Part shown: piece by piece, positions 1-7,800 of the stretch
Numbering within the stretch: position 1 is the stretch's first letter
How the letters are laid out: the number at the start of each line of letters is the position of its first letter
Virus record (IMG/VR): IMGVR_UViG_3300037042_003142
Coordinates: 1-40,768 of that record
Length of the DNA stretch: 40,768 nt
Source: a virus
Strand: one strand, 5' to 3'
Translations under genes and position numbers: made by a program
The notes under the pieces: generated by a model
The model's database searches: none
Told to the model about the DNA's origin: nothing
The model's input: the letters and a program-made list of their open reading frames with translations, nothing else

Positions 1-79
1 AACAACAGTTGATTCTGTCTTAGTTAACACCGTTGATTCTGTGGTAACTCAAACAGTTGACACAGTTAAAACAAAGTAA
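1..79 (+). CDS. C-terminal fragment of a repeat-rich protein (5' end outside window)
   Basis: Reading from base 2, 25 codons lead to a TAA at 77-79. The visible tail repeats V-D-S/T-V (VDSV, VDSV, VDTV) at intervals of 8-9 residues and ends in a basic KTK, as in low-complexity tails of structural or surface proteins. Nothing can be said of its main domain, which lies upstream of the window. It is followed at once by a strong bidirectional terminator. The frame is supported only by being open and by the in-frame repeat. Confidence 0.5.
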   Translation, partial: TTVDSVLVNTVDSVVTQTVDTVKTK

Positions 80-100
80 AAACAAAGTAATTGGTTTAGT

Positions 101-128
101 CCCCTTAGAAATAAGGGGATTTTTTTTT
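101..128. terminator. Bidirectional rho-independent terminator
   Basis: A 7-bp perfect stem (CCCCTTA / TAAGGGG) with a GAAA loop is followed by a run of T on the plus strand. It sits between the convergent gene ends at 79 (+) and 127 (-). Confidence 0.85.
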
Positions 129-684
129 AATGGTTAATTAATTTTTTTATTTTATTAATTTCCTCTGTAACACTATTTTTCTTACTAATACTACTTTTTT
201 CAGAAAAAGCTTTATTTATAATTGATAGTGGGGATAAAAGTAAATCCATAAAAGGATTGGGTACTGTTGTATTACGATTGGAATTAAAGTTTGTCGGTAA
301 TTTATCTTTACCATTATCTTTATTAGTGGTTTTATTAAATCCTCCCGATAAAAATTTACTAATGTCTAATTTATTTCCGCCTTTATCTGTTACAGTATAT
401 TCTATTGGGGAATCTCCAACAGTTCCGATTAATTCTCCTTGTCTAACTTGATTACCTCTAAATGACATTATTTTATTAACCTTACAAAAATTAGAATAAT
501 ATGTTTCACCATCAATAAAATGTTGAATTTTAATATTTCCATCACATTTTAATTTATCTGACGATACAATAGTACCTTGAGCAGGACTAAATATTGTGTC
601 AGAGTTATATGACGAAATTTCAACTGTTTTTGACATGTAGGAGGTTGAGGTTCGTCCGTTAGGTATTGGGTTTGATAGTTTCAT
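127..684 (-). CDS. M23 (lysostaphin/LytM)-like domain protein, probably catalytically degenerate
   Basis: 185 residues. Residues about 25-105 follow the beta-rich pattern of M23 peptidase domains: a G-T-I-V strand, a strand with IQHF, then VRQGELIGTVGDS, which matches the family's V-KKGQ-IG--G segment. The family's final HxH strand (HLHFEV) is replaced by IEYTV, so the zinc-binding HxH is missing and hydrolysis is unlikely; peptidoglycan binding or a structural role is more plausible. The C-terminal 70 residues are low-complexity and rich in N, K and S. It lies 16 bp downstream of the GAF-like gene, probably in one transcript, and ends against the terminator at 101-128. Fold call moderate, inactivity inferred. 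Confidence 0.55.
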   Translation of the reverse strand: MKLSNPIPNGRTSTSYMSKTVEISSYNSDTIFSPAQGTIVSSDKLKCDGNIKIQHFIDGETYYSNFCKVNKIMSFRGNQVRQGELIGTVGDSPIEYTVTDKGGNKLDISKFLSGGFNKTTNKDNGKDKLPTNFNSNRNTTVPNPFMDLLLSPLSIINKAFSEKSSISKKNSVTEEINKIKKLINH

Positions 685-700
685 TATTTTTTTAATTTTA

Positions 701-1309
701 TTAGTGGTTATTTAAATGTCCCATTAAAACTCCACCGATTGAGGTTGCGTGTACTAATAAACGATTAATAGACTCTATATCAAGGGCAGTTTTTCTTTTT
801 GTAAAATCTAAACCTAGTGTCCCAATGAATTTCCCATCAATAGTTTTAACTGAAAATAAATAACATGATTTACAACCTGACTCTTCCGCCGCGTATTTTA
901 AACCATATGTTGCAATTGTTTCATCTTTAAAATCTGAAACTTCAATAACATCATTTTCTAATAATTGATTTATTGATTTAGAAAAAAGATTTACAGGTAT
1001 GTTTTGGAATCCTGATTGAATTGACCCTACTCCGATATTAACAGATTCGTATATGACACTGAATTTTGCCATTGACTTACCTGTTGGGTAAAAATGTCCT
1101 CCATTATGAAATTGAGTTACCCATACTCTATCGGACTTAAACTCCTCCTTAATATGGTCAATTTTAGTAGTAATTAATTCACTTACCTTTAACGTTTCCG
1201 TCACCATGTCAGGTTTGACTTTTCTTTTATTTAAAATATTTTTTACGTATAATATAGTTATTGGTCCTAATACTCCTGTTATAAAGGCGATAATTACTTC
1301 GTTTGACAT
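701..1309 (-). CDS. Membrane-anchored GAF-like domain protein
   Basis: 202 residues. An N-terminal hydrophobic segment (about residues 4-24) is followed by basic residues and a helix, then a soluble domain starting near DRVWVTQFHNGG with the alternating pattern of GAF-like folds (SCYLFSVKTIDGKFIGTLGLDF near the end). Such proteins occur in tailed phages, usually without a known function. The segment could anchor a small-molecule or redox sensor at the inner membrane, but no ligand residues can be named. The start is preceded by AATTTAT (1314-1320) with a 4-nt gap, a one-base variant of the late box seen elsewhere here. Likely cotranscribed with the M23-like gene. Confidence 0.55.
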   Translation of the reverse strand: MSNEVIIAFITGVLGPITILYVKNILNKRKVKPDMVTETLKVSELITTKIDHIKEEFKSDRVWVTQFHNGGHFYPTGKSMAKFSVIYESVNIGVGSIQSGFQNIPVNLFSKSINQLLENDVIEVSDFKDETIATYGLKYAAEESGCKSCYLFSVKTIDGKFIGTLGLDFTKRKTALDIESINRLLVHATSIGGVLMGHLNNH

Positions 1310-1313
1310 TAAT

Positions 1314-1320
1314 ATAAATT
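1314..1320 (-). promoter_or_regulatory. Variant late-type promoter box (AATTTAT)
   Basis: On the minus strand AATTTAT lies 4 nt before the ATG at 1309, the spacing of the stricter TATTTAT boxes. One mismatch, so only suggestive. Confidence 0.3.
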
Positions 1321-1360
1321 TATTAAGTTTTTATTTTCTTAATAAATACCTGTAAACCAA

Positions 1361-1389
1361 AAAAAGTACGACATTACGTCATACTTTTA
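1361..1389 (-). terminator. Terminator of the split RNA ligase operon
   Basis: AAAAGTA (1362-1368) pairs with TACTTTT (1382-1388), with a 3-bp inner stem. On the minus strand the hairpin is followed by seven T. The stem overlaps the stop codon of the ligase C-terminal half. Confidence 0.7.
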
Positions 1390-2004
1390 AAGTTTTTTAA
1401 ATGCGGGTTTTATTATTCTCCATATTATATGGTCATATGGCTTTCTATCCCACATTGAGAACATGACTGGTCTGTAAGGTGGATGACAATTTTTCATGAC
1501 ATGCTCGGCAAACTGTTTTTTAGTTGGCTCAGGGTCCACATCATTATATTTCCCATATCTAAAATAGTCGTGAGCCTTTCCGCAATATTCAGACACTTGA
1601 TAAAACCCATATTTTAGAGTTCTTTCATATTCTTTTATTTTTTGGAAAAACTCGTCAGGAACATCTTTTAACAAATTTTCCATATCCCCTCCATTACTTA
1701 AAACTTCCCAAACTGCGGTGGTAGATAAGTTGGTCATTATTTTATGTAAACGAAGATATTCTTCTCCCTTTATTTTTATTCTTTCCCCGTTTGAAAATTT
1801 AACCACAAATCCTTCGTGAGTATCGGCTATCATTTTCTTTAAGAAAGTATAATCTTTTATCCCATCGTATCGTCTAACAACATCAAACCCCCACTGTGAC
1901 CACATTTCCACATCATATTCTTTTCCATTCTTATCAAAGGTTCCCAATAGGACTAACCCTTCATAATCACCATAATCTACTACTATTCTATTTTGACCAC
2001 CCAT
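1387..2004 (-). CDS. RNA ligase (T4 Rnl1 family), C-terminal half of a split gene
   Basis: 205 residues. It begins MGGQ-NRIVVDYGDYEGLVLLG, which continues motif III of Rnl1-type ligases (T4: FEFVSP-NRIV). It then carries motif IV (EGFVVKF) and motif V (KIKGEEYLRL), followed by the helical C-terminal region. Motif I with the lysine nucleophile is absent; it is in the gene at 2916-3335. The two halves are separated by a homing endonuclease gene, and this half has its own ATG 2 bp after that gene's stop. Rnl1 enzymes repair tRNAs cut by host anticodon nucleases. Whether the two polypeptides assemble is unknown; both conserve their motifs with no frameshift, which argues against simple decay. Confidence 0.8.
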   Translation of the reverse strand: MGGQNRIVVDYGDYEGLVLLGTFDKNGKEYDVEMWSQWGFDVVRRYDGIKDYTFLKKMIADTHEGFVVKFSNGERIKIKGEEYLRLHKIMTNLSTTAVWEVLSNGGDMENLLKDVPDEFFQKIKEYERTLKYGFYQVSEYCGKAHDYFRYGKYNDVDPEPTKKQFAEHVMKNCHPPYRPVMFSMWDRKPYDHIIWRIIKPAFKKL

Positions 2005-2006
2005 TT

Positions 2007-2855
2007 TTATTTATATTGATAATTGTTAAAAATTACATTTTTTGATACAACCCTACCTTTTATTGTCATTGGATGAATAGTTAATTTATTACTAGCATCC
2101 ACCAATGAATAATATTCAACCCCGTCAATAATAATTGGTTTATTATTTTTTGCCGGAACACCTTTTTTAAATTCACTAATTTTTTGTTTAGTTTCTTCTG
2201 TTTTATTTTTACCCGGATTATTATTTAAAAATTTGTTCCTTTTTATTTCACGAGTTTCTTCACTTTGATATTGACCAAAATCATTACCCATCATTTTTTT
2301 GCTCAAATTTTGTTTATGTTCTTCACTGTGATAGTGTTGTCCCATATGACTTTTACTTATTTTTTTTCCTATAAGTTTTGCTTTATCTTCACCATATCTA
2401 TCAATGTATGATTTACCTTTAAATAATTTTGATAATTTTTCGGATACAATTATAGGTCTTTTAACACCTGTTTTAGATTTTGAAACTCTTTCACCCCATT
2501 CTTTTTTAGATTCTTCAGACATATTTTTCCACCTTTTTTTACCCGAATCCGACATTTTCATTAAAACATCATCGGTGAAAATTATTTGAGAACCTCTAGC
2601 ATTATTATAAATTTTAGAATCTTTAAGGTCAAATTCTTTCAAAATTTTTTGTTCCTCAAATAAACAATCATTTTTAGACCCAATAAATAATATTTCACGT
2701 TCCCAAATCATTTCAGAATTATTAAAATCGTCCCAAAACAATTTACTATGTGATGAGGAAATATAACTATCATCTAAACTTCCTTTATGATAACCAACAT
2801 AAAATTTATGGTTAGTTAAATTTTTCCATTTATATACAAAGGCTTCTTTATTCAT
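2007..2855 (-). CDS. GIY-YIG homing endonuclease with NUMOD3-like repeats
   Basis: 282 residues. The N-terminus has the GIY-YIG pattern: FVYKWKNLTNHKFYVGYHKG, with R in WEREIL and E in the following EEQKIL segment as likely catalytic residues. From about residue 95 come repeats of the type SEEHKQNLSKKMMGN and TEETKQKISEFKKG, typical of NUMOD3 DNA-binding modules. The last 45 residues (IIIDGVEYYSLVDASNKL) resemble a NUMOD1-type helix-turn-helix. It sits precisely between the two halves of the RNA ligase gene in the same orientation. It fills about 850 of the roughly 905 bp separating them, leaving no room for a group I intron core, so it looks like a free-standing insertion rather than an intron ORF. 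Confidence 0.85.
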   Translation of the reverse strand: MNKEAFVYKWKNLTNHKFYVGYHKGSLDDSYISSSHSKLFWDDFNNSEMIWEREILFIGSKNDCLFEEQKILKEFDLKDSKIYNNARGSQIIFTDDVLMKMSDSGKKRWKNMSEESKKEWGERVSKSKTGVKRPIIVSEKLSKLFKGKSYIDRYGEDKAKLIGKKISKSHMGQHYHSEEHKQNLSKKMMGNDFGQYQSEETREIKRNKFLNNNPGKNKTEETKQKISEFKKGVPAKNNKPIIIDGVEYYSLVDASNKLTIHPMTIKGRVVSKNVIFNNYQYK

Positions 2856-2915
2856 AATATCATTTATATATAATATATCACCATAATCAAAAACAATTCA
2901 ATTTTTATGATAAAT

Positions 2916-3335
2916 TTAATAAATTATTTCAAAACAATACGTTAAATGTCTAAACATAATGTCGGTATTATATTTTTTTAATAATTCTTTAGCCTTAATT
3001 GCTTGGTCGGATGTAAACGAACCACGAGTTGCAACAACCCATTGACCTTGATACCAAAACACAATACCCAATGAGCCGTCCATTTTTTCATAAACTTCAA
3101 ATTCTTCAGTTGGTTCAAATTTTCCTTCTTCTATATTAAAGAATTTCTTGAATGGTCGAGCAACAACATTCCCTTCGTTATCGGTTACAAGTCCTCGAGT
3201 TTGTAAAGTTATTTCATCCCACAAACCTTCATACTGAACTTTCTCAGTATAGTTCCATATAGTTAAAGGAAGAGTTGGGTGTACTTGTTTATACACCAAC
3301 CCTTTTTCAAAATACTCGTTTAATTTTTCTAACAT
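2916..3335 (-). CDS. RNA ligase (T4 Rnl1 family), N-terminal half with nucleophile motif
   Basis: 139 residues. It has the features of the Rnl1 adenylyltransferase N-terminus: an RG-V segment (QTRGLVTDNEGNVV), RPFKKFFNIEE, motif I YEKMDGSL with the lysine that takes AMP, and RGSFTSDQA. It ends ...YCFEIIY-stop, exactly where intact relatives run on into P-x-NRIV, now at the start of the gene at 1387-2004. It overlaps the upstream 71-residue gene by 7 bp. The break lies inside motif III, a highly conserved stretch, as is usual for homing endonuclease targets. Confidence 0.82.
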   Translation of the reverse strand: MLEKLNEYFEKGLVYKQVHPTLPLTIWNYTEKVQYEGLWDEITLQTRGLVTDNEGNVVARPFKKFFNIEEGKFEPTEEFEVYEKMDGSLGIVFWYQGQWVVATRGSFTSDQAIKAKELLKKYNTDIMFRHLTYCFEIIY

Positions 3336-3544
3336 ATTATAAAGGTAAGGATAATTTTCTTTCCATTTTTTACTTTTTTACTACCGTAACACTCTAATTT
3401 TTTGTCTGTAACATTCCACAAATCTTTCTTTCCTTTGGTCATGTGACAGTTATGACTTTTCCCTGTTCTTTCCGCAAACTCTACTATCGTATCGTTATTA
3501 CGATTACGAATAAGGTGGGGACATTCTTTACAAGGTTTTTTCAT
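3329..3544 (-). CDS. Small Cys/His-rich phage protein (putative zinc binder)
   Basis: 71 residues from MKKPCKECPHL. It has CxxCP near the N-terminus, then SHNCH and EC, a C/H pattern that could hold a metal, and is of a kind seen in other phages; function unknown. A longer reading from 3583 is open, but a TATATTTG box (3549-3556) lies 4 nt before the ATG at 3544, the same geometry as other promoters here, so the shorter start is chosen. It overlaps the upstream gene by 17 bp and the RNA ligase N-half by 7 bp. Confidence 0.6.
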   Translation of the reverse strand: MKKPCKECPHLIRNRNNDTIVEFAERTGKSHNCHMTKGKKDLWNVTDKKLECYGSKKVKNGKKIILTFIIC

Positions 3545-3794
3545 TTGACAAATATACAGAAATTTTTTTAAACTTTGGTGCATCTTCAGGATTTAATATA
3601 ATTTCATCAAACGCACCATATCTTGATTGTCTACCTAAGATATATTTCAAACCATACCCAACTCTTTCCCAAAAAGGACGTTTATTCAAATGAAAATGAA
3701 TGAACACCATTGGGTGATTTTCATCTTCTTCATAGATTACCACCATTTGGTGTTCTGTACTATGACAAGTACAAATTATTAAATCTTTCTCCAT
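3528..3794 (-). CDS. Conserved phage protein of unknown function
   Basis: 88 residues with an N-terminal CTCHSTEH motif and a later segment FWERVGYGLKYILGRQSRYGAFDEIILN. The order (C-x-C-H near the start, an aromatic helix GLKYI-G, then RYG-FDE-I) is familiar from small uncharacterised proteins of many tailed phages. No catalytic motif is evident; the CxCH could bind a metal. It overlaps the next gene of the leftward run by 17 bp. Confidence 0.65.
   Translation of the reverse strand: MEKDLIICTCHSTEHQMVVIYEEDENHPMVFIHFHLNKRPFWERVGYGLKYILGRQSRYGAFDEIILNPEDAPKFKKISVYLSNEKTL
3549..3556 (-). promoter_or_regulatory. Host-like -7 box TATATTTG, 4 nt before ATG
   Basis: On the minus strand TATATTTG ends 4 nt before the ATG at 3544. 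No clear TTTG -33 box is seen upstream, so this is weaker than the others of its class. Confidence 0.4.
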
Positions 3795-3846
3795 AAATTG
3801 TTTTTGTTGTTTAATTCAACCGATATAACTTTATTTCTCTTACTCA

Positions 3847-4518
3847 TCATCCTTTATCTTTATTAATTATTTTATCTGTGTGATGGTCATCATAAATATC
3901 AGACTTGATTGGTCTATCTTTCAACAATGGAACAATCTCACGAATTACGTGGTATGGTCGGAACTCAGGGTGACCATCCATCCCCACATCCATACGTTGA
4001 CCAACACCAAATCTCATGTTTGTTAATAGGTGACAGTGTCCGTGTAAGTGCATAACACCTTTGTTAAGACCATTCCAAGAACTAATTGGGTAGTGCATCA
4101 GCCTGAACGTGTTTTGACCCATTGTAAGGGTGTTGTAGTGTTCTACTGACTTGAACAACCCTCGACATCCATCTCTATTTCTATCAATGTGGTGGTCATG
4201 GTTCCCAAGAACAAGGTGAATGTTTTTACAAACAATTCGGTCCCAAAATTCTTTGATGGACTCGTATCCTCCAAACGACCAATCACCAAGACAAATCAAT
4301 ATATCATCTCGCATTACAACATCATTAATGTTGTTAACAATAGTCGCGTTCATTTTATCCAAATCAGGAAAATCCCGAGTTTGGTTAATAGGAACCGTTC
4401 CATCAGGCAAACGCCAATTTGTTACACCACGACAAATATTTTTGTGGTTGTAATGTGGGTCCGAAAAAATCCACACATCTGAAAAACGTCCTTTACTATC
4501 GCCTTGTATTTTAATCAT
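3847..4518 (-). CDS. Calcineurin-like metallophosphoesterase
   Basis: 223 residues with the full set of metal-binding motifs: SDPHYNH (D-x-H), LGDWSFGG, LGNHDHH, MHYP and HGHCH. The fold hydrolyses phosphomonoesters or phosphodiesters with two metal ions; the substrate cannot be read from the sequence. The start is fixed by a host-like promoter whose TAAATTTG box ends 4 nt before the ATG, suggesting a leaderless mRNA. A second, unrelated-looking metallophosphoesterase lies at 31528-32226. Possible roles include nucleotide or nucleic-acid end processing next to RNA ligase. Confidence 0.85.
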   Translation of the reverse strand: MIKIQGDSKGRFSDVWIFSDPHYNHKNICRGVTNWRLPDGTVPINQTRDFPDLDKMNATIVNNINDVVMRDDILICLGDWSFGGYESIKEFWDRIVCKNIHLVLGNHDHHIDRNRDGCRGLFKSVEHYNTLTMGQNTFRLMHYPISSWNGLNKGVMHLHGHCHLLTNMRFGVGQRMDVGMDGHPEFRPYHVIREIVPLLKDRPIKSDIYDDHHTDKIINKDKG

Positions 4519-4522
4519 TACA

Positions 4523-4552
4523 CAAATTTAACTCTTTTTTTGTAAAAACCAA
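4523..4552 (-). promoter_or_regulatory. Bacteroidota-type promoter for metallophosphoesterase
   Basis: Minus-strand TTGG (4549-4552), an 18-nt spacer and TAAATTTG (4523-4530), followed after 4 nt by the ATG at 4518. It is divergent from the promoter at 4596-4626. Confidence 0.65.
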
Positions 4553-4595
4553 GAATAACAAAATATTTAAAAAGTAAAATAAAAACACAAAAAAA

Positions 4596-4626
4596 ATTGT
4601 GGGTTAATATTTTTTGATTATCTTTG
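4596..4626 (+). promoter_or_regulatory. Bacteroidota-type promoter for the secreted glycosidase-like gene
   Basis: ATTG (4596-4599), 19-nt spacer, then TATCTTTG (4619-4626). The ATG is 20 nt further on, so this mRNA has a short leader. Confidence 0.7.
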
Positions 4627-4646
4627 TATTATAAAACTAAAACATT

Positions 4647-5372
4647 ATGAAAAAAATATTATCAAAAATTGGATTATTAGTTTTGTTTATTGTAACAACT
4701 TTAAGTTTTAGCATCGTACCAAGTAAAAAAACCGTTAACTCTGAAGTTTTAGTTATAAATGCGTACAAATACATTAACAGAGTTTGTGAAATTGGTGTGA
4801 TTAAAATTAATAAAAATAAAATGAATTATTCGGTAACAAACCGAGGCCATAAAAATTTTAATTTTTATGTTAACGCTAATTACTTCGGAAAAACACCTGT
4901 AGGTGAAGTTAAAATCGATGGAAAAGTTGTGAACAAAAAAAATAAAAACGGAGGTTTTTTTACGACTAACGGTAAAACACCTAAATTTTATTTTAACACT
5001 CGACCTAGCAAACTTAAATTTTCTTCACAAACTCACACTGTTGGTATTATTAACGGTAGAGTAAATGACAGAATTTTTAATCAAGGGTGGGCAAAAATTA
5101 AAGCTCACAGATTAATGGTTGGTGAAGACGTTAACGGTAACATAATTATAATTCACTCAAGAAACCTTGGATTTTTAACTGTTTCCGAGATTTGTGAGAT
5201 AGGTAAAAAATTAGGGGTATATAACGGATTAATTTTTGATGGTGGAGCGTCTGTTGAGATTGGATTAAAAGATGGTAACATCAATTATTCATACCAATGT
5301 GTTGGTGATTTAACAAGAAAGTTATTTAATGTCCCAACACCGTCAGTATTCATAGTTGGTAATTTTAAATAA
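4647..5372 (+). CDS. Secreted phosphodiester glycosidase-like protein (NAGPA/DUF2233 family)
   Basis: 241 residues. An N-terminal basic stretch and hydrophobic helix (residues 4-24) look like a signal peptide. The body matches phosphodiester glycosidase-type domains: NANYFGKTPVGEVKIDGKVV near the start, GGFFTTNG, HRLMVGEDVNG, and GLIFDGGASVEIGLKDG near the end, the family's L-DGGGS-motif equivalent. Members cleave N-acetylglucosamine-phosphodiester links or act on envelope polymers. It has its own host-like promoter and terminator, so it is a single-gene unit, like an accessory gene. Possible targets are host surface glycans; the substrate is not deducible. Confidence 0.75.
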   Translation: MKKILSKIGLLVLFIVTTLSFSIVPSKKTVNSEVLVINAYKYINRVCEIGVIKINKNKMNYSVTNRGHKNFNFYVNANYFGKTPVGEVKIDGKVVNKKNKNGGFFTTNGKTPKFYFNTRPSKLKFSSQTHTVGIINGRVNDRIFNQGWAKIKAHRLMVGEDVNGNIIIIHSRNLGFLTVSEICEIGKKLGVYNGLIFDGGASVEIGLKDGNINYSYQCVGDLTRKLFNVPTPSVFIVGNFK

Positions 5373-5374
5373 GA

Positions 5375-5400
5375 AAAGGTGGGTAATCCCACCTTTTTTT
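5375..5400. terminator. Bidirectional terminator
   Basis: AAAAGGTGGG / CCCACCTTTT stem with a TAAT loop and T-run, between the convergent genes ending at 5372 (+) and 5409 (-). Confidence 0.85.
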
Positions 5401-5408
5401 GTTGTTTG

Positions 5409-6431
5409 TTAAAAACAAGTAAACCCTTTTATTCTTTGGGCAACTTCTTTTACGTAACCGTGACTTGAAATATCAACCCCGTCCCATCTTTGACTTTTAA
5501 AATTAGGTAAATAATTTGGGACCCACTCTTTTGTTACGGTGAACTGCGGTTTAGGTTTATCACCACCAACGCCTAAACCACTTGACCCAATGAACTGTTC
5601 TTGGATTGTTTTACCCGACATACTACATGGTCTTTTAATATTGAGGTCATTAGTTTTACAATATTTTGTAATTTTATTTTCACCAATATTAAATGCGATA
5701 ATTGCCATGTCTAAAGCAGCGCTACCTGTTCCTTGAGTAAAATTAGAGGTTGGTTTATTATTAGAATACCCATTATTTATTGCAATATTATAATTATTTT
5801 TTAATATTTTATATACTCCTCTAAGAGAACCATCAGCCGAATTTAGGTCCGAAATTTTTAAACCATATTTATTTGCGGTGTCAGGTTTAATTTGTCCAAA
5901 ACCAACTGAAGTTTGACCGCCAACATACGCCCATAAAGATTTTAATGCTGCGGTCATTTGGTATCGTGTACTATCACCAAAATCACTTTCACGACCAATA
6001 ACCCCTAATGAAGTTTTTAAAAATTGTTTATCGTATCCTTGAGATAAAAGGTGCGATATTACAGGAACAAACACTAATGGTACACATTTTTCATATTTAT
6101 TTGGGGTACGAGTAGTAGTTTTTTTTAATTGTTCTGGAGTTGGGGTTTGTACCTTAGTTTTTGGGGTTACTTCCAATCCCTGAAATTGATGATAGGTGTT
6201 AGGGTTTGGTGTTTGTGTTTTTATCTGAGTATCATACTCTTGTTGAGTAATCCTAGTCGCACCTTGTGGTAAATTGTATGGTCCCACTAACTTACCAACT
6301 TTACCATCGGAACCTTTATAAAATTGTTCTTGTTCTGTTAAAACATTTAGATATTGTCTTTTGGTCGCATCTTTATGAAGATTTAAAATTCTATTTGATT
6401 CTTCTTCATTTAAAAAATATAATTTTTTCAT
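5409..6431 (-). CDS. Tagged lytic transglycosylase (SLT-like fold)
   Basis: 340 residues. The leader MKKLYFLNEEESNRILNLHK belongs to the repeated N-terminal tag and is followed by L31-T-E33/Q, a T4-type prohead-protease site. A Pro/Thr-rich linker (about 70-110) precedes a lysozyme-like domain with GVIGRESDFG (probable catalytic Glu), SVGFGQIKP and MAIIAFNIGENKI, the motif order of SLT transglycosylases. It would cut the glycan strands of peptidoglycan. The start at 6431 is preferred over 6449 because it matches the tag and overlaps the upstream stop as TAATG, implying translational coupling. Likely a packaged, delivered wall enzyme rather than the lysis endolysin, which is at 30678; that role is inferred. 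Confidence 0.8.
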   Translation of the reverse strand: MKKLYFLNEEESNRILNLHKDATKRQYLNVLTEQEQFYKGSDGKVGKLVGPYNLPQGATRITQQEYDTQIKTQTPNPNTYHQFQGLEVTPKTKVQTPTPEQLKKTTTRTPNKYEKCVPLVFVPVISHLLSQGYDKQFLKTSLGVIGRESDFGDSTRYQMTAALKSLWAYVGGQTSVGFGQIKPDTANKYGLKISDLNSADGSLRGVYKILKNNYNIAINNGYSNNKPTSNFTQGTGSAALDMAIIAFNIGENKITKYCKTNDLNIKRPCSMSGKTIQEQFIGSSGLGVGGDKPKPQFTVTKEWVPNYLPNFKSQRWDGVDISSHGYVKEVAQRIKGFTCF

Positions 6432-7756
6432 TATTTTCGTTTTACCCAAGCAATTCTTAATTTATTTGTTGGGTCAGTTTGTACATTTCCTTTAATATTA
6501 TGAAAAATTAAAGGAACTCCATCTTTGATGGCCCCAACAATTCCAACATGAGTGTTCATCCCCCAACCATCACCCTTTTTAATTGTATTTCCAGGAATTT
6601 TTTTACCATTAACATCTTTAAACCATCCAACTCCCCCTTGATAAAAGGCCTCTTCATGGTGGTGTGAAATAGGATAATAAATCCCAACGACATCATCAAG
6701 TTTTAAATCATTAAATCCTTGTCCTAAATTTGGAACTAAGGTATTAACAAACTTATTGATATCTTTCATATAATTTCCATCCTTTTTTCCACCACCGCTT
6801 TTATGTATATTTAACCAAGTGTTTATCATAAAATTTTGTTGAGTCTTATTTAAACCTTTAAACGCCGAATACACAGTTGGACCAAGTAAAGAGTCGTTCG
6901 CATAAGCATTCCAAGCATTACCAACCGCACTAAATTTATCACTAAAATCGTTCACAAATTGGGCACAATTTATGTCGTCACGATGACAAACTTTCATAGT
7001 TGTGTCTTTTGAAGAAATTTTATCCCAATTAATAATATTTTTAATTTCTGGATTAATTGTTGGGCTAATTTGTATATTTTGATTAATATCCTTATCTTTT
7101 ATAACTTTTTGTTTAATAATATTATCATTGGGAACAACTTTATCATTTTTAGTTACAATTGTTTTATTGTCTGTTGTACTCTTTTCTTTACTATTAAATA
7201 CTTTGCTGGCAATCGCGTCCTTATTTTTACCTGTCGATAAAATCCATTTATCCGAACTTTTTAATTTGTAATAGTATTGTCCGTTTTCTTTCTTATAGTC
7301 GTAGTTTTTATCGTAAGTGGTGTTTTGTGAATTACTGTCACCTACTTTGCCATTATTTTGAGGTTGTGAAGGGTTTCCCGAAGTTAATGGGGACACTCCT
7401 AACTTACCAGAAGTTATTGTCCCAACGTTACCTGTTTGTTTAATACCATTATCTCCTTGATATTTGATTACCGCCGCTCTTGTATTTTTACCAAATATAC
7501 CATCAACACCATCTTCATTATCTCCTGTATTTCCTATGTAGTATCCTGCATTAACTAATGCTTGTTGTACCGCTTTAACTTTTCCTAATGAAACGTTTTC
7601 CATGTTAGGAAGTGGAGCAGGGTCTTCTTTCAAAACTTTTTTAACAGTTTTCTTTAAATCAGACTCTGTTAGTTTAATTTTTGTTGTAATATCAATGTTT
7701 TTATACATTGATAATATACTATTTCGTTCCGATTCGGTTATTAATATTTTTTTCAT
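6431..7756 (-). CDS. Tagged peptidoglycan-binding plus CHAP/NlpC-P60-like amidase
   Basis: 441 residues. Two tandem leaders (MKKILITESERNSILSMYK, then KIKLTESDLKKTVKKVLKE) end at L42-K-E44/D, a prohead-protease-like site. Residues about 50-125 form a PG_binding_1-type domain (VQQALVNAGYY...DGIFGKNTRAAVIKYQ). A low-complexity linker follows. The C-terminal domain has a Cys nucleophile candidate in INCAQFV and a His candidate in NTHVGIVG, the layout of CHAP/NlpC-P60 papain-like amidases, which cut peptidoglycan stem peptides. It is coupled by TAATG to the transglycosylase downstream, so glycan and peptide cutters are made together. A TATTTAT box lies 17 nt upstream of the ATG. Confidence 0.78.
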   Translation of the reverse strand: MKKILITESERNSILSMYKNIDITTKIKLTESDLKKTVKKVLKEDPAPLPNMENVSLGKVKAVQQALVNAGYYIGNTGDNEDGVDGIFGKNTRAAVIKYQGDNGIKQTGNVGTITSGKLGVSPLTSGNPSQPQNNGKVGDSNSQNTTYDKNYDYKKENGQYYYKLKSSDKWILSTGKNKDAIASKVFNSKEKSTTDNKTIVTKNDKVVPNDNIIKQKVIKDKDINQNIQISPTINPEIKNIINWDKISSKDTTMKVCHRDDINCAQFVNDFSDKFSAVGNAWNAYANDSLLGPTVYSAFKGLNKTQQNFMINTWLNIHKSGGGKKDGNYMKDINKFVNTLVPNLGQGFNDLKLDDVVGIYYPISHHHEEAFYQGGVGWFKDVNGKKIPGNTIKKGDGWGMNTHVGIVGAIKDGVPLIFHNIKGNVQTDPTNKLRIAWVKRK

Positions 7757-7773
7757 AAAAAGTAGTTCTTAAT

Positions 7774-7780
7774 ATAAATA
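7774..7780 (-). promoter_or_regulatory. Late-type box TATTTAT
   Basis: Minus-strand TATTTAT, 17 nt upstream of the ATG of the tagged PG-binding/amidase gene. Confidence 0.45.
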
Positions 7781-7800
7781 GTTAATAACCACAGAATATT

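Noticed and set aside
2010-2915. Group I intron in the RNA ligase gene
   Set aside because: The endonuclease gene fills almost the whole insert; about 60 bp remain, too little for a group I core, and the downstream half has its own ATG.
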